From positions 58,545-122,544 of the forward strand of contig NW_020825557.1 in NCBI RefSeq assembly GCF_003286085.1: a stretch of DNA of 64,000 bases, written 5' to 3'. The notes beneath the pieces are model-generated. The model was not told where the DNA came from and made no database searches. It was given only the letters and a program-made list of their open reading frames with translations. Position 1 is the stretch's first letter; every line of letters begins with the position of its first letter. Of the stretch, positions 10,732 through 21,261 are shown piece by piece. Origin of the DNA: Drosophila persimilis. Its lineage: Eukaryota; Arthropoda; Insecta; Diptera; Drosophilidae. Made by a program: the position numbers and the translations under genes.

Positions 10732-12490
10732 TGTATCGTGCAGGTGTGGGATAGCTGTCGTTTACCCATACTAGTATGAAGAGATTTCGTGTGCACCTCT
10801 AGCTATGCTCTGACTAAGCTCGCCGGATTGTCGGGGTTCGTTCTACTCTCTCCTATCACATACTGACACACACTCGCATAATGTTTTAGGTGCACATTTA
10901 AAAATTAAAAAAAAAGAAGAACCAAACATAAAACGGAGCAAGGAATTGGGACTAACAAGTTGGTTGTGGAAAGTGTGCACATACTTATCAATTACTCTAC
11001 TCAAATGATGAGAAACTCCGGTGTTAGTGAGAATCTCTATCTTCTCTACCCTCCCAACCTATGCTATACAGGTAACCTGACCGTACAGACCCTTTAATAA
11101 CGTTAAACAGTTATCATCCCACCACTTCGATCATGCCTTGCTGAGGACGGACTCCTGAATTTAGAACATATTATGGTTGTACTTCAAAATCAATATCATT
11201 ATATATATATTTCATTAAATCCCTAATCATCTAATTAAATTCTTGGAGGGGGGTTTTCTTAACTTATAATTAAATTCATTTTTTTGCTTTGTCTCGATAG
11301 CTTAATATATATGTAAAGAATTGAGAAGAAATATTAGGAAAAATAAAGATTTAAAAATGACCATCATATATGGGTAACAGATTCTAAAGGGGTGAGAGGT
11401 ACCAATACATTATGGTTACGGATATATAACGGTGATATCAATAGAAAAATATATGTAACACGCAGGTTACTTCCCAGCTCAGTGCATATATGTACTTGTT
11501 CTAATTTACAAACTCACAGCGCTTTTGGTAGGCTAGTACCGTTTATTCCATCCGTGATCGTTGAGCTCAATGGTGTATACTTCTAAGGAAAAGAAAAGAT
11601 ATTTAATACGAGTATATATGCACGTGAGCGTACTAGAGTGTACTGCTTTGTAATCTCAAGAAAAATTAATTTTGCTCTCATACCCATTAGTTTCCAAAAA
11701 CCATTATGTTGGCTGGGTTACATAACTAACTATAAAACTGTATACATCGGGAGACGAAAGATAATGGTTTTTAGCCTGGCACATGAAATCTAGAGGAAAA
11801 AGGGGCGTGTGTTACATCAACGAGTAACTACGATCCTCTATTGACGTGGTCGAGAGACATGTCAGCCAGGCTGAGTAGGACTGCGCCTCCGGAAGAATCC
11901 AACAATAATGCAATCAATTCGAGTTCATTATTGGGTGTCGCTGGCACAGCTAAATCAGTTGACGATGGGGTACATTAGCTCCTTAGCTTGACTTCAGGTT
12001 GCCGATCCGATTCGACGTCGGTCTGCGGACTACACTTTCATTGGAGGCTCGATAACGGGTGGCATCAATGACGCCAAAAATAAAGTTCCGGAGGCGCCTC
12101 TTGGTTTTCGCCGTGCATCCACACGGTTATTGAGGCTTTCGACAGACAACGCCAAGCTGCAGGTCTCGCTGTTCGGTGTTTTCCCGCGTGTTCACTACTT
12201 GTCTTTTCGATCCGTCCCACAACTCTCGTAGACCACACCGTATATGCACTCCTATGCAACTGACGGTCGCACGAGCAGTACCGTGGCTACGGGCCGCCGT
12301 CTTATAACACAAATTCTTATATATATATATTTCCACGAACACTTTCCAAACTAATCACGGACATACCAGCTAGGTTTTTCTTTACACTGCTTTCCTGGGT
12401 AAATCTCCTGATTCTCGGTCTTAATTGAAACTCAACTCAAGAGGTATAGCGTAGATGCCAGAACTGTTCGTTGGCTAAATATATATATAT
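10732..12490 (-). mobile_element. Long LTR, copy B, 3' part
   Basis: The LTR has TG...CA ends on the minus strand: 5' end TGTAGGGGCC at 19534, 3' end ...CGATACA at 10732. Taking out the 17.6-like insertion, the LTR is about 2.2 kb, unusually long and close to the LTR size known for Ulysses of D. virilis. Copy A (203-3405) is the duplicate. No coding function. The last bases (12479-12490) are the (TA)n tract that received the next insertion. Confidence 0.6.
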
Positions 12491-13086
12491 AGTGACATAT
12501 CCATAATTCCCCACATCCCATACACATTATGTTTATGTACAATTTATCCACCCCATCCACACAAGTAACAGGACCCCACTCAAGAATCAATAACTATTTC
12601 TTCCCATACTCCAAGCTAGGGCCCCCCATAATATAAACAATGGACCACATTGTTTCAGCAACATTAGAATCACGCCACTCTCGAGAAATCGATTCTTTAG
12701 AATCACGCCACTCATGAGGACCAATCAAAGCTAGACATAAAACCAAGGAGTATCACATTCCTAGCTCCGTCATGTAATGCAACACCGATCGCCAGCAGTG
12801 GATGCCTTTCATCAAAGCCGACGCATCCCCAAATATCGATCCAGGCACGTACGCCACCGACACGAAGATGCAGCCGAGGAAAGCAACGCCCGAAGCCAGA
12901 GTCGGGAGTTCCAAGAGAAGGGCTCATGGAAACTAGCCAGCAGCAGAGAGATCAGTTCCGTTTGAGACAAGCAGACCGAAAGTCAAGTCGGGGAATTCAT
13001 TTAAATCTTGTGACATAAAGATATTTAAGTTTGTAAAATAAAAGTATTTTTTTAAAAACTTAAAATCGAGTTGCGGATATTTAACT
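12491..13086 (+). repeat. 5' LTR of the 17.6-like element
   Basis: 596 bp, AGTGAC...AACT. Contains an AATAAA polyadenylation signal at 13037-13042. The 3' LTR has the same length, and the internal small ORFs are the same in both, implying very recent insertion. Confidence 0.9.
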
Positions 13087-13103
13087 GGCGCAGCCGGTAG
13101 GAT
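13086..13103 (+). promoter_or_regulatory. Primer-binding site (tRNA-Ser type)
   Basis: TGGCGCAGCCGGTAGGAT immediately follows, and overlaps by one base, the LTR end. It differs at one position from the tRNA-Ser primer site usual in 17.6 and 297 and may fit a different serine isoacceptor exactly. Confidence 0.8.
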
Positions 13104-13393
13104 TTCGTTTAAAATTAACACCTATATTTCGGTAATGGTCAGCTTGTGTAATTTATAATTACTGTGATCACGTAATCCCGGAATTGTTAATAAAATTGTG
13201 AAATCCGCCAAAGAACCTATGTGCTGCAAGCACATACGATTTGCAAAACTAATTTAAGTGAACTGAAGTAAGCGGAGATAGTGAATCACCAAGGACAGTG
13301 AAACACTTAATACAAAATCAAAAAAAAACTTACAAGTGAACCAAAATAAAGTTAAAAACTACAACAAAACAAAACCCAATCAACACCAACAAC

Positions 13394-14350
13394 ATGGCGT
13401 TACCACCACTATCATTGAGCGAAATCCACTTGAACCAGGCACTGCTGTCGATCCGACAAATACCTGCCTATGACGGTTCATCTGGACAGCTAAGCTCATT
13501 TATCAAACGAATCGAATATGTATGCGGATTATATCCAACTGAAGATCTTCGCCAACAAAGGATCCTATTTGGAGCGACCGAGATCCAACTGTCAGGAGAG
13601 GCACAACGCATATCGCAAATGACACAACCCAACACGTGGCTCGAACTGAAGACGGCGCTGATCAACGAGTTCAAAAATCACACACCATATGAAGAACTCT
13701 TACGACAACTATACACCACCAGATTCAACGGCAGTCTTCGTAAGTTTATAGAAGAATTAGAGATAAAAGCATTATTAATAAACAATAAGCTAAACTTAGA
13801 AAACATACCAGAAAATAATGTCATTTATAAAAACGCTTTGAACAACACAATTAAAGATGTCATTACTCGAAAACTTCCTGACAGAATGTTCATGACCTTA
13901 GCAAGAAAAGATATTACCACATTGTCTAATCTTAAGAAGGCAGCACAAGAAGAAGGATTGTACGAAGCTAGTACAACAGATTCAGGTACAAATAAAGATC
14001 AATCGAAATCGTCTCAATCAAATCGAAAGAATGTTGGAAACTATTATCCAAATTATAATACTACTAACTATCACAATCAAACTCAGAGTTCATCTGGAAC
14101 AGGTCAGACGAATCGAACAAATCAAAATCAAAATTCCCAAAATCCTGGATTATACAATGAGTTCAAAAATTCCTTGAATCAAGGTAGGGCTCAAAATCCA
14201 TTCAATCAGCAAATATTTCAAAACCAAGCTAGTGGGAGTGGACCCAACCAACCTACTAAAAGAGGGAGGGAGAGCCAGAGTGGCCAAACGAAGATGGACG
14301 TAAATTTTCATCAAGCCGCCTCGGAAGAAACCGAGGAGGACCCTATATAA
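13394..14350 (+). CDS. gag: Gag polyprotein of the 17.6-like element
   Basis: 318 codons from ATG 13394, preceded by a 290-base A-rich leader. The N-terminal two thirds resemble retrotransposon Gag capsid (LxxxIPAYDGSSGQLSxF, then RISQMTQPNTWLELK). The C-terminus (about residues 195-290) is rich in Asn, Gln and Ser and then basic. There is no CCHC zinc knuckle, as usual for Gag of this insect errantivirus group. Gag forms the particle shell and binds genomic RNA. It ends at TAA 14348-14350, overlapping pol in the -1 frame. Confidence 0.9.
   Translation: MALPPLSLSEIHLNQALLSIRQIPAYDGSSGQLSSFIKRIEYVCGLYPTEDLRQQRILFGATEIQLSGEAQRISQMTQPNTWLELKTALINEFKNHTPYEELLRQLYTTRFNGSLRKFIEELEIKALLINNKLNLENIPENNVIYKNALNNTIKDVITRKLPDRMFMTLARKDITTLSNLKKAAQEEGLYEASTTDSGTNKDQSKSSQSNRKNVGNYYPNYNTTNYHNQTQSSSGTGQTNRTNQNQNSQNPGLYNEFKNSLNQGRAQNPFNQQIFQNQASGSGPNQPTKRGRESQSGQTKMDVNFHQAASEETEEDPI
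14302..14308 (+). promoter_or_regulatory. Candidate -1 ribosomal frameshift heptamer
   Basis: AAATTTT is placed as A AAT TTT in the gag frame, fitting X XXY YYZ. It lies 42 bases before the gag stop. From here the pol frame is open continuously through the protease active site to 17580. No obvious strong downstream pseudoknot was identified by eye. Confidence 0.6.
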
Positions 14351-17300
14351 ACATTACCATTAATAAAAGAATATTAAGGTGTATCGCTGACTCGGGATCA
14401 TCGATCAACATCATGAAAGAAAATTACACAGATTCCGAGATAAAAGACGATAACCTTACGGTCCATACCATCAATGGACCTGTCCGTTTAACTAAGAGTA
14501 TAATGAGGAATGCGAACAAAACATGTCCGTCCGAACAAAAGTTCTACATACATAACTTTTCCGAAAATTATGATATTTTATTAGGAAGAGAATACTTGAT
14601 GGCAAGTAAAGCCGTCATCGATTACAGAAATGACACTGTAACACTAGGAGCTAGGTCGTACCCAATCATTCAGAGTGGAGAAGCTATTGAAGCCGGCAAG
14701 ACCGCACAGAAGTGCACTGATCCCTCTACAAAAGAAGAGAAGATCGCACCTAAGTGCCTTGACCCATCTCCAGAGGGAGATCAATACTTCGCTTCCGCTC
14801 TAGACAGTGAATTAAGGGAATGTAATCAATTAAGATTGGAACACTTAAACGACGAAGAGAGGGAAGAGTTAAAGAAGGTCTTATATGAGTTTAAGGATGT
14901 GCAGTACAGAGAAGGTGACAATTTGACTTTCACAAGTACAATCAAGCACGAGATCAAAACTCAACATGAAGACCCGGTCTACAGACGACCATACAAATAT
15001 GCCCAGATACATGATCAGGAGGTAAACCAGCAAATCAAAGATATGATCAGGCAGGGAATAATTCGAAAGTCGAATTCTCCTTACTGCTCGCCCATATCTA
15101 TGATTCCGAAGAAGATAGATGCCTCAGGAAAGCAAAAATATCGAATGGTAGTAGACTATAGAAGTCTAAATGAAATAACAGTTAAAGACAAATTCCCAAC
15201 TCCAAGAATGGATGAAATCCTAGACAAACTAGGTAAATGTCAGTATTTTACGACAATCGATTTAGCAAAAGGTTTCCATCAAATACCCATGGAACCTAGC
15301 TCAATCCCCAAAACTGCGTTCTCCACTAAGCATGGACATTACGAGTTCACTCGTATGCCCTTTGGGCTAACCACTGCCCCAGCTACCTTCCAAAGATGTA
15401 TGAACAATCTGCTAGAAGAGTTAATCTTCAAAGATTGCTTTGTATACTTGGATGACATCATTATATTTTCCACTTCATTGGAAGAACACTTGTTGTCACT
15501 AAGGAGAGTATTTGGAAAGTTGAGAGGCGCCAACTTGAAGCTACAAATGGATAAATGTGAATTCATGAAAAAGGAAACTGAATTCCTAGGTCATGTAGTC
15601 ACTACTGAAGGAATAGTACCAAATCCAGGCAAAATCTCTGCCATTGTCAAATTTCCAATACCAGAAACGACTAAACAAATAAAGTCATTCTTAGGTCTGT
15701 GCGGGTTCTACAGGAAATTCATTCCTAATTTTGCAAACATAGCAAAACCCATGACACTCAAACTAAAGAAAGGAGCTGTCATAGACCCCAAGGAAGAAAG
15801 GTACGTCGAGGCATTTGAGAGACTAAAAGTACTCATCACCTCAGACCCTATCCTTGCGTTCCCAGACTTTGACAAAATGTTCACGGTAACAACCGACGCT
15901 AGTAACATAGCATTGGGAGCGGTTTTGTCACAAGAACACAAACCGATCTGCTACGCTAGCAGAACCCTAAATGAACATGAAATAAACTATTCAGCCATCG
16001 AAAAGGAATTATTAGCGATCGTATGGGCAACCAAGTATTTCCGTTCATACCTGTTCGGTAGAACATTCGAGATACAAAGCGATCATAAACCCTTGATTTG
16101 GTTGAACAACCTCAAGGAGCCAAATATGAAATTACAAAGGTGGAAAATAAAACTGAATGAGTTTGATTTTAAAATGAAATATCTACCAGGCAAAGAAAAT
16201 CATGTAGCTGATGCCTTATCAAGGGTAAAGATTAATGAAAATCTCCTGGGAGAAGCTTCCAATAGCGTTGGTGCAACTGTACATAGCGCACAGGAAGACA
16301 ATCTAAATCACATTGCTATCACGGAAAGACCAATTAACTATTACAATCGGCAAATTGAGCTAATAAAAGGCAATGAAGATAAGGTAGAAACAATTCGTTA
16401 TTTTCACAAGCTAATCATCAAGATCACGTATAAGGAAATGACTAACACCTTAGCGAAGGATATAATAAAGGAATATCTATGCACCAAAAAGAGCGCATTA
16501 TATTTTCATAACGAAACAGATTTTCCTCCATTCCAAAAAGCCTATTTAGAAATCATTAATTCTAACAATATAACCAAAGCTATTAAATCAAGCACGAAAC
16601 TCCTAGATATTCAGAATTACGCTGAATTTAAAGAAACCATATTAAAGAATCATAAAGGCTTACTCCATCCAGGGATAGAGAAAACCGTCAATTGGTTTAG
16701 GGGAAAATACTATTACCCGGATTATCAAAAACTAATCCAAAACATCATAAACGAATGTCCTACTTGTAATATTGCCAAAACAGAGCATAGAAATACGAAG
16801 TTGGCATTCGAAACTACACCGGAAATACTGAACATCAGAGAGAAATACGTCATGGATTTCTATATGGTTGGTAACCAACAGTTCCTATCATGTATTGACG
16901 TATACTCGAAGTTTGCCACTCTTGTAGAAGTAAAAAGTCGTGACTGGTTAGAAGCAAAAAGAGCCATCATGAAAGTTTTTAACGAGATGGGCAAACCAAT
17001 TGAAATCAAAGCCGATAAAGATTCAGCTTTTATGTGCACAGCATTGCAAGCATGGCTGAATGCGGAAAACGTCAAAATAGAGATCACTTCCAGCAAAAAT
17101 GGAATATCTGACGTAGAAAGATTTCATAAAACAGTAAATGAAAAATTAAGAATAATATCTAGCGAGGATAACACAGAAGATAGATTCACGAAGTTTGAAT
17201 TAATTCTTTATACTTATAATCATAAAACCAAACATAATACAACAAATAGGACACCAGCTGATATATTCATTTATGCAGGCTCACCTGATTATGACACACA

Positions 17301-17580
17301 ACTAAATAAAGTGAATAAAATCACTCAATTAAATAAAAACCGCATAGAGTATGAAGTAGATACCCGCTATAAACTATCACCTCTAGTTAAGTCTAAGGTA
17401 ACAAATCCTTTCAAAAGGACGGGTGAAATTAGACAGGTAGACGAAAAACATTATGAAGAAAAGAATAGGGGTAGGAAAATAACTCATTATAAATCAAAAT
17501 TCAAGAAAAAGAAGAAATCTAATAGAAGCAAATATAATAATTCCAGAGAAACCGAGGAAGTTAATGGAATCAGCAAATAG
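14308..17580 (+). CDS. pol: Pol polyprotein of the 17.6-like element (protease, RT, RNase H, integrase)
   Basis: Reached by -1 frameshift from gag; numbering here is from the first in-frame Met at 14413. The protease active site (D-S-G-S) is at 14389-14400, just upstream of that Met, so translation must come from gag. RT catalytic YLDD is at about 345, RNase H T-D-A-S at 494-497. Integrase: HHCC zinc domain with C-P-T-C at about 782, catalytic D815, D868, E902, and a Lys-rich tail. The frame is open throughout with all catalytic residues present, so it could be active. It ends at TAG 17578-17580, overlapping the env-like frame by about 15 bases. Confidence 0.92.
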   Translation, partial: SSSRLGRNRGGPYINITINKRILRCIADSGSSINIMKENYTDSEIKDDNLTVHTINGPVRLTKSIMRNANKTCPSEQKFYIHNFSENYDILLGREYLMASKAVIDYRNDTVTLGARSYPIIQSGEAIEAGKTAQKCTDPSTKEEKIAPKCLDPSPEGDQYFASALDSELRECNQLRLEHLNDEEREELKKVLYEFKDVQYREGDNLTFTSTIKHEIKTQHEDPVYRRPYKYAQIHDQEVNQQIKDMIRQGIIRKSNSPYCSPISMIPKKIDASGKQKYRMVVDYRSLNEITVKDKFPTPRMDEILDKLGKCQYFTTIDLAKGFHQIPMEPSSIPKTAFSTKHGHYEFTRMPFGLTTAPATFQRCMNNLLEELIFKDCFVYLDDIIIFSTSLEEHLLSLRRVFGKLRGANLKLQMDKCEFMKKETEFLGHVVTTEGIVPNPGKISAIVKFPIPETTKQIKSFLGLCGFYRKFIPNFANIAKPMTLKLKKGAVIDPKEERYVEAFERLKVLITSDPILAFPDFDKMFTVTTDASNIALGAVLSQEHKPICYASRTLNEHEINYSAIEKELLAIVWATKYFRSYLFGRTFEIQSDHKPLIWLNNLKEPNMKLQRWKIKLNEFDFKMKYLPGKENHVADALSRVKINENLLGEASNSVGATVHSAQEDNLNHIAITERPINYYNRQIELIKGNEDKVETIRYFHKLIIKITYKEMTNTLAKDIIKEYLCTKKSALYFHNETDFPPFQKAYLEIINSNNITKAIKSSTKLLDIQNYAEFKETILKNHKGLLHPGIEKTVNWFRGKYYYPDYQKLIQNIINECPTCNIAKTEHRNTKLAFETTPEILNIREKYVMDFYMVGNQQFLSCIDVYSKFATLVEVKSRDWLEAKRAIMKVFNEMGKPIEIKADKDSAFMCTALQAWLNAENVKIEITSSKNGISDVERFHKTVNEKLRIISSEDNTEDRFTKFELILYTYNHKTKHNTTNRTPADIFIYAGSPDYDTQLNKVNKITQLNKNRIEYEVDTRYKLSPLVKSKVTNPFKRTGEIRQVDEKHYEEKNRGRKITHYKSKFKKKKKSNRSKYNNSRETEEVNGISK

Positions 17581-18470
17581 AAATTTTGATATTCAATCTA
17601 CAACATTTCACAGAATATATCGAAGATATAGAACTAGGTATGCAATTAACTAGGCTCGGTATATTTAATCCAAAATTATTAAAACAAGACTACCTGGAAC
17701 AAATAAATTCTGAGAAAATACTAAATATAAAAACCTCCACATGGCTAAAATCCGATACCAACGAAATTCTAATAATTTCCAACATTCCCAAAGACATTAC
17801 AAAAGTACCAATCTATAAAATCGTTCCGTATCCAGACGAATTAAATAACATGTTAACAGATATGACATACGACAAGTACTACATAAAAAATGAAGAAGTA
17901 TTTGTTAAAGAAACTAGATTGAAAACCAATGACAATTGTATAAAAGGAATTTTAATGCAAACTCCCACTAAATGTCCATATTCCAAAACATTTCAAAACT
18001 TTCAAATAAACTTTATTGAACCCAATATACTAATCACGTGGAATCTTCCAAAAACAACGCTAAATCAGAATTGTGTAAACCAAGAAATCATAGCGGAAGG
18101 AAATACCATTATAAAAATCTACAACTGTTCAATCCAATTAAATGAATTTACAATATCAAACACAATGTTAGATTTTGCCCAGAATGTTTATGTCAACAAC
18201 AACATAACTAAAATAAAACCACTGTCGTATGTCCAAACTAATGAAATAATTATGCAATACACCACATATAGTAACCTATTACAAATAAGTCTACTAATTT
18301 CATTTGTCATAATTATATTAGTACTACTAAGTTATGTAGCTGTTAAATTTACGAAAACTTCTAAAAGAGTCACGGTTAAATGTATAAACCCTATAATAGA
18401 AGCAGAAGAGGAACCAACCTCAGCCACCGCACTTGACACCCCGTCACTATACCCGAGGGTAATCGCCTAG
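17565..18470 (+). CDS. env: Env-like ORF of the 17.6-like element, short
   Basis: Open from 17565 with no early ATG (first in-frame ATG 17640). Known relatives express Env from a spliced mRNA that joins a gag-leader start to this ORF. About 295-300 residues. It has several cysteines in the middle third, a hydrophobic transmembrane segment near residues 230-255, and a short basic cytoplasmic tail. Env of family members is usually well over 400 residues, so the N-terminal surface part looks missing or strongly reduced, and I see no typical basic cleavage site. Probably not a functional envelope protein; this is inferred from length only. Confidence 0.75.
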   Translation, partial: WNQQIEILIFNLQHFTEYIEDIELGMQLTRLGIFNPKLLKQDYLEQINSEKILNIKTSTWLKSDTNEILIISNIPKDITKVPIYKIVPYPDELNNMLTDMTYDKYYIKNEEVFVKETRLKTNDNCIKGILMQTPTKCPYSKTFQNFQINFIEPNILITWNLPKTTLNQNCVNQEIIAEGNTIIKIYNCSIQLNEFTISNTMLDFAQNVYVNNNITKIKPLSYVQTNEIIMQYTTYSNLLQISLLISFVIIILVLLSYVAVKFTKTSKRVTVKCINPIIEAEEEPTSATALDTPSLYPRVIA

Positions 18471-18486
18471 GGACAGGCTAATAACA

Positions 18487-18497
18487 AACGTTGGGGG
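18487..18497 (+). promoter_or_regulatory. Polypurine tract of the 17.6-like element
   Basis: AACGTTGGGGG directly precedes the 3' LTR, the expected plus-strand primer position. The purine run is short and interrupted by TT. Confidence 0.6.
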
Positions 18498-19093
18498 AGT
18501 GACATATCCATAATTCCCCACATCCCATACACATTATGTTTATGTACAATTTATCCACCCCATCCACACAAGTAACAGGACCCCACTCAAGAATCAATAA
18601 CTATTTCTTCCCATACTCCAAGCTAGGGCCCCCCATAATATAAACAATGGACCACATTGTTTCAGCAACATTAGAATCACGCCACTCTCGAGAAATCGAT
18701 TCTTTAGAATCACGCCACTCATGAGGACCAATCAAAGCTAGACATAAAACCAAGGAGTATCACATTCCTAGCTCCGTCATGTAATGCAACACCGATCGCC
18801 AGCAGTGGATGCCTTTCATCAAAGCCGACGCATCCCCAAATATCGATCCAGGCACGTACGCCACCGACACGAAGATGCAGCCGAGGAAAGCAACGCCCGA
18901 AGCCAGAGTCGGGAGTTCCAAGAGAAGGGCTCATGGAAACTAGCCAGCAGCAGAGAGATCAGTTCCGTTTGAGACAAGCAGACCGAAAGTCAAGTCGGGG
19001 AATTCATTTAAATCTTGTGACATAAAGATATTTAAGTTTGTAAAATAAAAGTATTTTTTTAAAAACTTAAAATCGAGTTGCGGATATTTAACT
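18498..19093 (+). repeat. 3' LTR of the 17.6-like element
   Basis: 596 bp, the same as 12491-13086 by eye, polyadenylation signal at 19044-19049. Followed by the target duplication ATAT (19094-19097). Confidence 0.9.
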
Positions 19094-19534
19094 ATATATA
19101 TATATATATATTTATTTATTAATTCCCGAGTAAAAACGTCCGCTTTAATCAATCGATTCTCAGTCAATAACTCCAGCCCAACATCTGCAAGTTCAGCTAA
19201 GCGGTACCGAACCAAAAGCTCGAAGATCGGATGATATTTGGAAACTTTAACTGCATAATCGGATGATCTTTCGCCCAACTGAGCAAAATTTTGGTCAAGC
19301 TTTTAAGCTATGCTCTCCCTACGCTTCGCTACTCTCTTGGGTCAAGGAAAACGTGACGTCTTTCGCTTAAATGCGTGCGCTGCGCGCCGACTCTCTTTAG
19401 AAAGCTTTTCGGAATGCTTGCAGCTTACGATCCACTTTCGGAGTTACTATGTATCTGCACTTTTAAGCATTACCAAAAGAAAACTGTGCTTATCCGTGAT
19501 GTTCCATACTCTTTCCCTAAATTCGGCCCCTACA
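19094..19534 (-). mobile_element. Long LTR, copy B, 5' part
   Basis: Resumes the long LTR after the 17.6-like insertion and matches 2949-3405 of copy A with few changes. Ends (minus-strand 5' end TGTAGGGGCC) at 19534 against satellite. No gene in it. Confidence 0.6.
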
Positions 19535-21261
19535 ATTTCCTGGGGTGTGGGTTCCATATAGTTGCGGTGGTTCAATATACCTGTAAGTGCTGGATAGGGA
19601 AGGGATCTATATAAGTTCAGGTGCCATATAGTTGCGGGGTTAAACTTTTTTTGGGGCTATAGTGACATATTGTTCCTAGTGCCCAAGATGTGCGGTTCTG
19701 CCACATTTCCTGGAGCGTGGGTGTTATATAGGTGCGGTGGTTCAATATACATGCAAGTGCTGGATAGGGAAGGGATCTATAGAAGTGCAGGTGCCATATA
19801 GTTGCGGGGTTCGACTTTTTTTGGGGCTAAATTGCCATATTGGTGTTTATGCCCAAAATATGCGATCCTTCTACATTTCCTGGAGCGTGGGTTCCATATA
19901 GTTGCGGTGGTTCAATATACGTGCATGTGCTAGATAGGGAAGGGTTCTATATAAGTGCAGGTGCCATATAGTTGCGGGGTTCAACTTTTTTTGGGGCTAT
20001 AGTGCCATATTGTTGCTAGTGCACAACTTGTGCGGCTCTGCCACATTTCCTGGAGCGTGGGTGCTATATAGTTGCGCTGGTTCAATATACGTGCAAGTGC
20101 TGGATAGGGAAGGGATCTATATAAGTTCAGGTGCCATATAGTTGCGGGGTTCAACTTTTCTTGGGGCTATAATGCTGCTTATGCCCAAGATATGCGATCC
20201 CGCCACATTTCCTGGAGCGTGGGTTCCATATAGTTGCGGTGGTTCAATATACATGCAAGTGCTGGATAGTGAAGGGTTCTATATAAGTGCAGGTGCCATA
20301 TAGTTGAGGGGTTCAACTTTTTTTGGGGCTATATTGCCATATTGGTGCATATGCCCAAAATATGCGATCCTGCCACATTTCCTGGGGCGTGGGTTCCATA
20401 TAGTTGCGGTGGTTCAATATACGTGCAAGTGCTGGATAGGGAAGGGATCTATATAAGTTCAGGTGCCATATAGTTGCGGGGTTCAACTTTTCTTGGGCTA
20501 TATAGCCATATTGAAGCCTATGCCCAAAATATGCGATCCTGTCACATTTCCTGGGGCGTGGGTTCCACATAGTTGCGGTGGTTCAATATACATGCAAGTG
20601 CTGGATAGTGAAGGGTCCTATATAAGTGCAGGTGCCATATAGTTGCGGGGCTCAACTTTTTTTGGGGCTATAGTGCCATAATGTTGCTAGTGCCCAAAAT
20701 ATGCGATCCTGTCACATTTCCTGGAGCGTGGGTGCTATATAGTTGCGGTGGTTCAATATAAATGCATGTACTAGATAGGGAAGGGTTCTATATAAGTGCA
20801 GGTGCCATATAGTTGCGGGGTTCAACTTTTTTTGGGGCTATATAGCCATATTGGTGCATATGCCCAAAATATGCGATCCTGCCACATTTCCTGGGGCGTG
20901 GGTTCCATATAGTTGCGGTGGTTCAATATACGTGCATGTGCTAGATAGGGAAGGGTTCTATATAAGTGCAGGTGCCATATAGTTGCGGGGTTCAACTTTT
21001 TTTGGGGCTATAGTGCCATATTGTTGCTATTGCCCAAGATGTGCGGCTCTGCCACATTTCCTGGGGCGTGGGTTCCATATAGTTGCGGTGGTTCAATATA
21101 CCTGCAAGTGCTGGATAGGGAAGGGATCTATATAAGTTCAGGTGCCATATAGTTGCGGGGTTCAACTTTTTTTGGGGCTATATAGCCATATTGGTGCATA
21201 TGCCCAAAATAGTCGATCCTGCCACATTTCCTGGGGCGTGGGTTCCATATACATATTTGGA
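19535..21261 (+). repeat. 170-bp satellite, about ten monomers
   Basis: Tandem monomers of the two main types. The first and last monomers (AATATACCTG variant) correspond to the single monomer of copy A, so the array has gained, or copy A lost, about nine monomers (1.5 kb) since the block duplicated. Confidence 0.95.

Larger units (their letters stand above)
12491..19093 (+). mobile_element. 17.6/297-type Ty3/gypsy errantivirus-like LTR retrotransposon, apparently intact
   Basis: 6,603 bp, bounded by two 596-bp LTRs that read the same by eye and flanked by the 4-bp target duplication ATAT (12487-12490, 19094-19097). Order: LTR, tRNA-Ser-type primer site, gag, pol by -1 frameshift, env-like ORF, polypurine tract, LTR. 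LTRs start AGTGACATA and end AACT, as in 17.6/297/tom. Insertion in (TA)n matches the family's TATA target preference. No stop interrupts gag or pol. The copy A block retains the empty site. Confidence 0.9.

Noticed and set aside
12712-12965. Short ORFs on both strands of the 17.6-like LTR, repeated in the second LTR
   Set aside because: LTR pairs are copies of each other; no family member is known to encode these.
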